From: Methylobacterium sp. 10
GTDB lineage: Bacteria; Pseudomonadota; Alphaproteobacteria; Rhizobiales; Beijerinckiaceae
Length of the DNA: 64,000 nucleotides
NCBI RefSeq assembly: GCF_000519085.1
Contig: NZ_KI912577.1
Span: forward strand, 1,180,501 to 1,244,500
Direction: 5' to 3'
Shown: piece by piece, positions 57,887-64,000 of the stretch
Layout of the letters: each line of letters starts with the position of its first letter
Numbering within the stretch: position 1 is the first letter of the stretch
Made by a program: the position numbers and the translations under genes
Notes under the pieces: generated by a model
What the model saw: only the letters and a program-made list of their open reading frames with translations
What the model was told of the DNA's origin: nothing
The model's database searches: none

Positions 57887-58431
57887 GCGAGCCTCTTGGG
57901 TTGGGCGACGGAGGGGAGGGTGAAGGGGGTAAGGGCCGCCGAGGACCGGGCGGACGGCGCTGCGCGCGGGGCGAGCCGCCGTGCGAAGGCGCGCAGTTCC
58001 ATGGCGAGGGGCGCCGCCGTCCCGTCCGGCACGGAGGCACGGGCGCCGGGCAGGAGGGGAAAGGTGACGAGGGAGATCTCCCACAGGTCGACCGCCAGGA
58101 GGCGGCGCAGGCCCCCGCGCTGCGGGCTCGCCCGAAGAGTCCGAAAGCCGATGGACAAACCGTCGAGGCCGCCCTCGCGCATCAGCGCGTCGGCCTCGCG
58201 CCCGCGCTGGACGGCAAGGTTGATGAGGCCCTCCACCCGCAGGCCGCGCGCATCCTCGCGCAGGGAGAGCCAGCGCCCGATCGGCTCGGCCGGATCGTGC
58301 TGGAACAGCATCCGCACGCCGGCGGCCCCGCGCTCGCCGAGGCTCCCCGCGAAAGCGCCCCGCGCCACCACGTCGTTGCCGAGATCGGCCACGCCGAACA
58401 GGCTGGCATAGCCGGTGAAATGGCCGTCCAT
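57883..58431 (-). CDS. HK97-type prohead protease (RcGTA g4-like)
   Basis: The 182-residue protein matches phage prohead serine proteases: GYASLFGVADLGNDVVARGAF, MLFQHDPAEPIGRWLSL with the catalytic histidine, LDGLSIGFRTL with the catalytic serine, and DLWEISLVTFPLLPGARV-like end. It removes the capsid N-terminal region during head maturation. It is coupled to the capsid gene by a four-base overlap. Confidence 0.9.
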   Translation of the reverse strand: MDGHFTGYASLFGVADLGNDVVARGAFAGSLGERGAAGVRMLFQHDPAEPIGRWLSLREDARGLRVEGLINLAVQRGREADALMREGGLDGLSIGFRTLRASPQRGGLRRLLAVDLWEISLVTFPLLPGARASVPDGTAAPLAMELRAFARRLAPRAAPSARSSAALTPFTLPSVAQPKRLA

Positions 58432-58470
58432 GGCGGGCTCCCGAAGGGTGTGAGGACAGGTGGGCGCAGT

Positions 58471-58500
58471 GGGAGATCCTCATCGAAATGAGGATCTCCC
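58471..58500. other. perfect 13-bp stem with CGAA tetraloop
   Basis: GGGAGATCCTCAT and its exact complement ATGAGGATCTCCC surround CGAA. The hairpin ends directly at a GGAGG ribosome-binding sequence and an ATG at 58511. It could be an operator or translational control element for the antitoxin remnant that follows. Confidence 0.65.
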
Positions 58501-58510
58501 GGAGGTGCGG

Positions 58511-58594
58511 ATGCCGCTCTCCATCGAGGACGACGAGACGGCGGGTCTCGTGGCGAAGCTCACCAGGGCGTCCGGCGTGACCAAGTCCAAGTCC
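58511..58594 (+). pseudogene. 5' remnant of a VapB/PSK-type antitoxin gene
   Basis: An ATG preceded by GGAGG opens a frame reading MPLSIEDDETAGLVAKLTR and ASGVTKS, the usual N-terminus of PSK/VapB antitoxins. A KSKSK repeat follows and the frame then passes into unrelated repetitive intergenic sequence. No toxin gene follows. It is interpreted as what is left of a lost toxin-antitoxin pair. Confidence 0.55.
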
Positions 58595-58631
58595 AAGTCG
58601 CGGAGGCTGGCGGAGCCACCCCCACTCCTGA

Positions 58632-58654
58632 CCTCTCCCCACAAGGGGGAGAGG
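58632..58654. repeat. small palindromic intergenic repeat
   Basis: CCTCTCCCC and GGGGAGAGG arms around ACAAG resemble the short palindromes widespread between genes in Rhizobiales. From here to 58988 I see no gene, only this repeat and AT-rich sequence just before the DUF4440 gene. Confidence 0.55.
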
Positions 58655-58988
58655 GACGTGGATCACTTGCAAGAGCGGACGGGTGAATATCGTCGCCTTC
58701 CAGGAGGGGGAGCCCGTCGTGCCTCATGTCGAAGCCTCTTGGAGAGAGGCACAGCCGTCGCGGTCCGGCTCCAAGCGGGGTGCGCCCGCTGGGCGAGACC
58801 CCCTGCGGTTCGATGCGGTGGAGGATGTCTCGGTATCGGCCAAGCCTATCGTGACGACTAGCCTTCAATGTGCGGCTCAAGATGAACGCCACATCTCGCG
58901 GGCACGTACCGAGATTTCGCTTTCCTATTCATGAAAGAAAGACAATATTCGCGTTTGATCTGAGGCGAATCGGGAATTGGAGACGAGC

Positions 58989-59426
58989 ATGGGCCTGGCC
59001 AATAAGCTGCGCGGCACAGCCGTCCTGCTGTGCCTGATCGTGCCGACCTTTGCCTCGGCCGCCGATCCGACAGCCGATGCCAAGGCCGCCGCGGCCCGCT
59101 GGGACCAGACCTACAATTCCGGCGACATGGACGGGCTCAAGGGGCTCTACGCGGCCGACGCCATGGTGATCCCGAAGGGCGCCGCCGTGTCCGGCGCCGA
59201 CAAGATCGGCGCCTTCTTCGCCGGATTGAAGGCGAAGGGGTTCGAGGAGCATGCGATCAAGGTCAACTCGGCGCAGATGAAGGGGGACGTTCTCCTCGTC
59301 ACCGGGCGCTGGTCCATGTCCGGCCCCGGCGAGGGGGGCGCGAAGAAGACGTTCGAGGGCAACTGGGTCAACGTTCTCGAGCGCGAGGGCAGCGACTGGC
59401 GCACGGTGCTGCACACCTGGAACTGA
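58989..59426 (+). CDS. secreted SnoaL/DUF4440-type protein
   Basis: The 145-residue protein has a signal peptide (LRGTAVLLCLIVPTFASA) and a nuclear-transport-factor-2-like cone fold of the DUF4440/SgcJ type: AAAARWDQTYNSGDMDGLKGLYAADAMVIP, GADKIGAFFAGL and NWVNVLEREGSDWRTVLHTWN. Such proteins bind small ligands or are stress-related; the function here is unknown. It lies between the GTA portal and protease genes, transcribed against them, and ends six bases before the portal stop. Confidence 0.88.
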   Translation: MGLANKLRGTAVLLCLIVPTFASAADPTADAKAAAARWDQTYNSGDMDGLKGLYAADAMVIPKGAAVSGADKIGAFFAGLKAKGFEEHAIKVNSAQMKGDVLLVTGRWSMSGPGEGGAKKTFEGNWVNVLEREGSDWRTVLHTWN

Positions 59427-59431
59427 CCCAT

Positions 59432-60592
59432 CTATGACGCCGCCCCGTAGCCCACCGCCTCGCGTTTCTCCGCCTCGTTAAGAAAATCCGCGGCCTGGAC
59501 CCGGCGCCAGAGCGATTCCCGCTCCGGCGCCAGGGCCTCGATGGCGTCGAGGTCGGGTTCCAGGCGGGCGGGGCCGAAGGCGGGTTCCAGCCATTGGGCG
59601 AGGCTCTCGGCGGTGCGACGCGCCAGCGGGATCACCGTCTGCCGGTAGAAGGCGCGGTTGGCCTCGGCGTAGTTGGCGTGGGTGTTGTCGCCCGAGAGGC
59701 CGAGCAGCAGGGGCGGCACGCCGAAGGCCAACGCGATCTCGCGGGCGGCGGCGGCCTTGGCCTCCACGAAATCCATGTCCTTGGGCGAGAGCGAGAGCGG
59801 CTTCCAGTCGAGGCCGCCCTCCAGCAGCAGGGGCCGGCCGGCATTGGCGGCCCCCTGGTAATTGGCCTCGAGCTCGCCCTTCAGGCGGGTGAACTGCGCC
59901 TCGCTCAACGTCGACCCGTTGGACGTGGCGTAGACCAGCGCCCCGGAGGGCCGCGCGGCATTGTCGAGGAGCGCCTTGTTCCAGGCCCCGGCGGCGTTGT
60001 GGATGTCCAGCGCCACCGCCGCCGCCTCCATGGGCGACAGGCCGTAATGGTCGTCCGCCGGATGGAACAGGGTGAGGTGCAGGATCGGCGGCACGCCCTC
60101 GCGGGTCTGGTCGTGCCGCAGGGTCCGGCCGCCCACATTGTGGTCGTAGGCGATGGGCCAGCCATCGGGGCCGGGCACCACCCGCATCCGGTCCGGGCGC
60201 AGGGCGTGGAGCTCGCGCGGGGTGCCGTCGAGGCTCACGGCTTCGAGATAGGCGTTCCCCGAGACCATGAGGTGGCCATAGAGCGTCTCCAGCAGGCGCG
60301 CCCCGCCCTCGCGGGCATTCGGCCGGGCGAGGAGGGCGAGGAGCGGATGCGGGCCCGCCCGGTCCGTCAGCACCAGGGGCAGGGCGGCGGCGGCCTCCGC
60401 CACCAGCCGCACCGCCCGGTGGACGATGGCGTTGCGCTGGAACCCCTCCCGCGCCAGGGCGCCGTAATCCCGCGCGGTCCAGACTGCCCGTCCCTCTCCG
60501 TAGAAGGCGAGGCCGATGCCGGCGACCGGAGCGGCCTTGGTCTCGGCCACGGGGAAGGCGGCCCGCGCGAGGCGGGTGAGGAGGTTCGGCAT
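59432..60592 (-). CDS. HK97-type portal protein (RcGTA g3-like)
   Basis: The 386-residue protein has portal family blocks: GYGALAREGFQRNAIVHRAVRLVAE-type start, LLETLYGHLMVSGNAYLEAV, HLTLFHPADDHYGLSPMEAAA and EIALAFGVPPLLLGLSGDNTHANYAEANRAFYRQTV. Portals form the dodecameric ring through which DNA enters the head. In intact clusters it lies next to the terminase; here a subtilase and a small gene (60729-62420) intervene on the opposite strand. Confidence 0.93.
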   Translation of the reverse strand: MPNLLTRLARAAFPVAETKAAPVAGIGLAFYGEGRAVWTARDYGALAREGFQRNAIVHRAVRLVAEAAAALPLVLTDRAGPHPLLALLARPNAREGGARLLETLYGHLMVSGNAYLEAVSLDGTPRELHALRPDRMRVVPGPDGWPIAYDHNVGGRTLRHDQTREGVPPILHLTLFHPADDHYGLSPMEAAAVALDIHNAAGAWNKALLDNAARPSGALVYATSNGSTLSEAQFTRLKGELEANYQGAANAGRPLLLEGGLDWKPLSLSPKDMDFVEAKAAAAREIALAFGVPPLLLGLSGDNTHANYAEANRAFYRQTVIPLARRTAESLAQWLEPAFGPARLEPDLDAIEALAPERESLWRRVQAADFLNEAEKREAVGYGAAS

Positions 60593-60728
60593 GACCCGGC
60601 TATCCTAATCTGGGTTGCATCTGAAAAACCAGGTTGCATTTCACGCGGCGTCGAACGACTGTCGTGACCGCGCGATGACTGCGCTGAAATCATCGGATAC
60701 TGCCGATGGGCATGTCGGGGGCGACGTT

Positions 60729-62108
60729 ATGGGCAAGGCACGCGGTCCGAAGTCTCAATCACGCGGCACGCAATCCAGGTCCGGCGGACCGGGCGTGCAA
60801 CCGATCGTTTCATCCCACCCCATGGCCGGTTCGATCGAGCGCTTGACGGGCCGATACCTGATCCTGCTCGGACCCGATGAGACGGCTGCCGCCCAGAGCC
60901 ACCTGAACGACACGGCCGGATTGAGTCTCCAGAGCGTCGGAGGGTCCGAAGCCCTTCAGATCGACGAATTGTCCATCGCCGAGGGACAGGGGATCGTGTT
61001 CCACGAACTCGGAGTGGCCGTGGTGAACTCCCCGCCGGACCAGATCGCCGCGGTCAATTCGGCGGTTGCCCAGTCATCGGCCCTGTATGCGATGGAGCCC
61101 GAGCGCTACGTCCACACCTATGGAAGCATCGACCTGACCTACCTTCGCGGGTACCGGGATGCCGTGAATCACCTCTACGACACGATGACCGGAGCCGGTC
61201 CGAGTGACAGCGGCTTGGGCGGGCGTATGCAGGAGATCTCCTATGACGAAAGTCAGTTGTCCTGGGGACTTCAAGCGACGCGTGTTCCCGACAGCCGCTT
61301 CACCGGCCGGGGCGTGAAAGTCCCGGTCCTCGATACGGGACTCGATCTGACCCATCCGGATTTCACCGGGCGGACGATCGTTTCGCAATCCTTCATCGCC
61401 GGGCAGGGCGTTCAGGACGGCAACGGGCATGGGACGCATTGCTGCGGCGTGGCGGTCGGCGCGCGCAGGCCCCAACATCTGCCGCGTTACGGCATCGCCT
61501 ACGATGCGGATCTCTACGTGGGCAAGGTGCTGGACAACAGCGGGCGCGGTACCGATGCGGGAATCATCGCCGGACTCCAATGGGCATTGTCCCACAATTG
61601 TGACGTCATTTCCCTGTCCCTCGGCAGCGCCGTCGAACGGGGCCAGGCATACTCGGCCGTCTTTCAGCAGATTGCCGAACGCGCCCTCGCGAGAGGGTCC
61701 CTGATCGTCGCCGCGGCGGGCAACGACAGCGACCGTGCCCGCGGCAAGATCAATCCCGTCAGTCACCCCGCCAATTGCCCCGACATCTTCTCGGTCGCCG
61801 CCGTCGATCGCGCGCTGAAGACGGCCTGGTTCTCGAATGCCGGTCTCAATCCGGGTGGCGGGAAGATCGACCTTGCCGCCCCGGGCATGGATGTGATGGC
61901 GAGTTGGCCCGCTCCGGACCTCTACAAGGCCCTGGACGGGACGAGCATGGCCGCACCTCATGCGGCGGGCATCGCGGCCCTGTTCCTCGAAGCCGCGCCT
62001 CAGGCCCGGGGTCGCTCCCTCTGGGCCTATCTGATGCAAAGGGCCAAGCCCCTGTCCGCCGACAGCAAGGATGTCGGCGCCGGGTTGGTCCAGGCGCCAC
62101 TCGCGTAA
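60729..62108 (+). CDS. S8 subtilisin-like protease with N-terminal I9-like prodomain
   Basis: From ATG 60729 (GGGGG upstream) the protein is 459 residues; ATG 60675 is an alternative. The triad is in VLDTGLDLTHPDF, DGNGHGTHCCG and DGTSMAAPHAAG. Residues about 35-140 (GRYLILLGPDETAAAQSHL to ALYAMEPERYV) have the layout of an inhibitor-I9 prodomain. No signal peptide is evident, so it is either cytosolic or exported unconventionally. It sits between GTA terminase and portal genes, against their direction, and is followed by a 78-residue protein resembling its prodomain. Confidence 0.9.
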   Translation: MGKARGPKSQSRGTQSRSGGPGVQPIVSSHPMAGSIERLTGRYLILLGPDETAAAQSHLNDTAGLSLQSVGGSEALQIDELSIAEGQGIVFHELGVAVVNSPPDQIAAVNSAVAQSSALYAMEPERYVHTYGSIDLTYLRGYRDAVNHLYDTMTGAGPSDSGLGGRMQEISYDESQLSWGLQATRVPDSRFTGRGVKVPVLDTGLDLTHPDFTGRTIVSQSFIAGQGVQDGNGHGTHCCGVAVGARRPQHLPRYGIAYDADLYVGKVLDNSGRGTDAGIIAGLQWALSHNCDVISLSLGSAVERGQAYSAVFQQIAERALARGSLIVAAAGNDSDRARGKINPVSHPANCPDIFSVAAVDRALKTAWFSNAGLNPGGGKIDLAAPGMDVMASWPAPDLYKALDGTSMAAPHAAGIAALFLEAAPQARGRSLWAYLMQRAKPLSADSKDVGAGLVQAPLA

Positions 62109-62183
62109 TGGTCCGCGGAGGCCTATATTCGTCGGCATGGCGAGCGCCTTCGAGACGGCGGCTCGGAGACGAGGAGTAATCCG

Positions 62184-62420
62184 ATGGCCGAGGTCGCGCT
62201 GAACATGTCGGTGAGTGACCCTGATCGTTTCCAGGGCATCGTGAAGGAGGCCGAGGGTCTCGGCCTCGTCGTGCATGCGGCGTACGAGGATCTGGGCATC
62301 GTCAGCGGGTCTATCGACAGCGGCGCGGTGGCGAGCCTCAGGCGAATTTCGGGCCTCACGCTGGAAGCCGACCGGACCGTCTCCGCGATGCCGTTCCGCG
62401 ACCGGGCCGTGCGCTCATAG
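62184..62420 (+). CDS. 78-residue I9-inhibitor-like protein next to the subtilase
   Basis: The protein reads as a single strand-helix-strand-strand-helix-strand unit: VALNMSVSDPDRFQGIVKEAE, YEDLGIVSGSIDSGAVASLRR and ISGLTLEADRTVSAM. This matches the end of the subtilase prodomain (ELGVAVVNSPPDQIAAVNS, ALYAMEPERYV) in order and spacing and follows the I9 pattern. It begins 76 bases after the subtilase on the same strand. A trans-acting inhibitor or chaperone is inferred. It ends 12 bases before the terminase stop on the other strand. Confidence 0.7.
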   Translation: MAEVALNMSVSDPDRFQGIVKEAEGLGLVVHAAYEDLGIVSGSIDSGAVASLRRISGLTLEADRTVSAMPFRDRAVRS

Positions 62421-62432
62421 GTCTGTTGACGC

Positions 62433-63710
62433 TCACATCCGCCGGATCCTCGGCTCGGCCCTCTGGCCCAGCATCAGGTGGGTGAGGGCCCAGACGAGGG
62501 CGTCGAGGCGATCGGGGGAGGCGCCGCTGGAGAGGCCGTCCGGACCGAAATCGCAGAGCTCGTCCTCGAGCGCCGGCAGACTGCCGACGTGATGGACGCG
62601 GCCCTGCGCGTAGAGCACCGAGACCGGCTCGGCCCGCAGATACTTGCCGCGCGTCGCCCGCACCGGGATCACCGGCACCGCGGCATCCACCTCGGCGATG
62701 ACCGCGATGGCCATCTCGCCGCCCTGGTTGATCTCGACCACGAGGCTGTCCGCCTCCAGGCGATGGTAGAGGGCCAGGGCCGCGCCGGCCCAGGCCTGCG
62801 GGCTCGCCCGGCCGATCGTGGCGTCGGCGACGACGTAGGCATGCCCGTTGGCCCCCAGCCCCGCGGCGACGATCCCGCAGGCATCCGCCCCCGCCTTCGA
62901 GGAGGCGGGCGGGTCCACCGCCACCACGATCCGCCCGAGCTCCGGCATCCGGTCGATGCGGGAGGCCTCGATCCCCTCCCGCGTCCACAGGGCGTCGGGC
63001 CGGTCCTCGATCAGTTCGCCGTCGAGCTCCTGGCGCCCGAGCCGCGTGCCGGCATAGCGCCCGACCACGGTGTCGAGGAAGGACGGCGCCAGGTTGGCCG
63101 CGTTGTCGGCGGTGCGCGAGCGGCTCACCACTGTGAGCGGGTCGGAAAGGATGCGGCGGATCAGCGGGATCGGCCGGGGGGTGGTGGTGACGAGGTTGCG
63201 CGGCCGGTCGCCGAGGCGCAGGCCGAACTGGATCATGTCGTAGGTGGCGTCCGGCCGGCGCCATTTGGCGATCTCGTCGGACCAGGCGGCGCCGAATTGC
63301 GGCCCGCGCAAAGAATCCGGCTCCTCGGCCGAGAAGGCCAGGGCCACGGCGCCGTTGGCCCATTCGAGCCGCCGCCGGGAAGGCGACCAGAGCGGCCGCG
63401 ACCCGGAGAGGGACAGCAGGCCGGACGGCCCCTCGATCATCACGTCGCGCACGTCGGCATAGGTCTCGCCGATGAGGGCGATGCGGCCCACCGCCCCCGC
63501 GCAAAAGGCGGGGTCGCCCCCGGCCAGCGCCCGCACCCATTCGGCCCCCGTGCGGGTCTTGCCCGAGCCGCGCCCGCCGATCACCGCCCAGGTGGTCCAG
63601 TCCCCCCGCGACGGGCAGGGCGGCAGCTGGTCGGTCCGGGCGTTATGGAGCCAGTCCGAGGCCAGCGCACGGATCAGGTGCGGCGGCAGGCTCGCCAGGA
63701 AGCCCGGCAT
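62433..63710 (-). CDS. large terminase subunit (RcGTA g2-like)
   Basis: From ATG 63710 the protein is 425 residues. The ATPase has Walker A GGRGSGKT (residues 45-52) and a DE pair in FGAAWSDEIAKW. The nuclease domain includes RIVVAVDPPASS, VVEINQGGEMA and PDRLDALVWALTHLM, the RNase-H-like metal sites. The frame extends further upstream but that part overlaps TerS and is not conserved. It drives headful DNA packaging in GTAs. All motifs are intact. Confidence 0.93.
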   Translation of the reverse strand: MPGFLASLPPHLIRALASDWLHNARTDQLPPCPSRGDWTTWAVIGGRGSGKTRTGAEWVRALAGGDPAFCAGAVGRIALIGETYADVRDVMIEGPSGLLSLSGSRPLWSPSRRRLEWANGAVALAFSAEEPDSLRGPQFGAAWSDEIAKWRRPDATYDMIQFGLRLGDRPRNLVTTTPRPIPLIRRILSDPLTVVSRSRTADNAANLAPSFLDTVVGRYAGTRLGRQELDGELIEDRPDALWTREGIEASRIDRMPELGRIVVAVDPPASSKAGADACGIVAAGLGANGHAYVVADATIGRASPQAWAGAALALYHRLEADSLVVEINQGGEMAIAVIAEVDAAVPVIPVRATRGKYLRAEPVSVLYAQGRVHHVGSLPALEDELCDFGPDGLSSGASPDRLDALVWALTHLMLGQRAEPRIRRM

Positions 63711-63993
63711 CCGGCCGCTCGCCGCAGCATGCCGCATAGCGCGCCGCGATTGCCGCGCGCAGGGCCGGCAGATCGTCCTCACGGGTGTCGTCGGCGGGTA
63801 AGCGGGACGTCGCATGGTTCCGCTCCCTGTCATCGCCGGAGAGGTCGTCGAGCAGCCGTTTTAGGCCGCCGAGGTCGCGCAGCACCTTCGCCGAATCGAG
63901 GCCCGGCGGCGTCTCGCCGGTCAGCGCCGCGTCGAACCGCGCGATCTGGCGGCCGATATGGGCGCGCAGGGCCTCGCCCAGATTTTCCGTCAC
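63643..63993 (-). CDS. small terminase subunit (RcGTA g1-like)
   Basis: The 116-residue protein starts at a GTG seven bases from the window edge. The N-terminal half is helical (TENLGEALRAHIGRQIARFDAAL, VLRDLGGLKRLLDDLSGD), as in GTA small terminases. The C-terminus is Pro/Ala rich and contains LPALRAAIAARYAACCGE. It overlaps the large terminase start by 68 bases. The assignment rests on position and size more than sequence. Confidence 0.7.
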   Translation of the reverse strand: MTENLGEALRAHIGRQIARFDAALTGETPPGLDSAKVLRDLGGLKRLLDDLSGDDRERNHATSRLPADDTREDDLPALRAAIAARYAACCGERPDAGLPGEPAAAPDPCAGLGLAP

Positions 63994-64000
63994 GCGCGCC

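Noticed and set aside
58560..58892. 110-residue minus-strand frame
   Set aside because: It runs through the palindromic intergenic repeat and contains a TWTWTW run from a simple repeat; it looks like translated repeat sequence.
31189..64000. Active prophage
   Set aside because: Gene order matches RcGTA; no integrase, repressor or replication genes are visible in the window, and the tail region is missing.

Overview
The window reads as chromosomal DNA of a high-GC alphaproteobacterium, most likely a Methylobacterium/Methylorubrum-type member of the Hyphomicrobiales. This is inferred from the mdh-sucCD-sucAB-lpd order, the four-gene ccmI-ccmE-ccmF-ccmH cytochrome c cluster, the PhoP/PhoQ-type pair and an RcGTA-like (gene transfer agent) structural cluster. 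No taxonomic marker such as rRNA is present.

Positions 1-31045 are ordinary core genome. Minus-strand genes for a secreted protein (cut by the edge), phosphoglycerate mutase, dihydrodipicolinate reductase, a MarC membrane protein and a methyltransferase face a glyoxalase II and a TetR regulator. A long plus-strand TCA-cycle operon follows (5750-14985): malate dehydrogenase, succinyl-CoA ligase and all three parts of 2-oxoglutarate dehydrogenase. Next come a glutathione S-transferase, XerC, a histidine phosphatase, a DUF1007/NicO metal-uptake pair, a chemoreceptor, the ccm cluster and a PepSY/response-regulator/histidine-kinase set. That last set is split by an inserted vapBC toxin-antitoxin pair.

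Positions 31189-64000 hold an RcGTA-like cluster on the minus strand: TerS, TerL, portal, protease, capsid, connector, head closure, tail terminator, start of the major tail protein, then end of the large baseplate protein, a DUF2793 fibre, endolysin and lysis-type membrane proteins. No integrase or replication genes are visible. The cluster is broken in two ways. First, 35518-51598 is about 16 kb of mobile DNA that replaces everything from inside the major tail gene to the last part of the baseplate gene. Second, the head half is interleaved with non-phage genes, notably four secreted or cytosolic serine proteases (two trypsins, one S1-fold protease, one subtilase) and a DUF4440 protein. Two of the proteases each have, next door, a small free-standing protein that resembles their own N-terminal prodomain.

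The mobile block contains an IS1595-type transposon with 25-bp perfect ends (35518-40511). Its passengers include a Panacea-antitoxin gene killed by two in-frame stops beside an intact toxin candidate, and an unrecognised frameshifted gene coupled to a small membrane protein. To its right lie an IS481 element with CTAG target repeats, a 1608-residue RTX protein built of ten modules, and a small gene interrupted twice, by an IS3 and an IS5 element, each with a clear target duplication.
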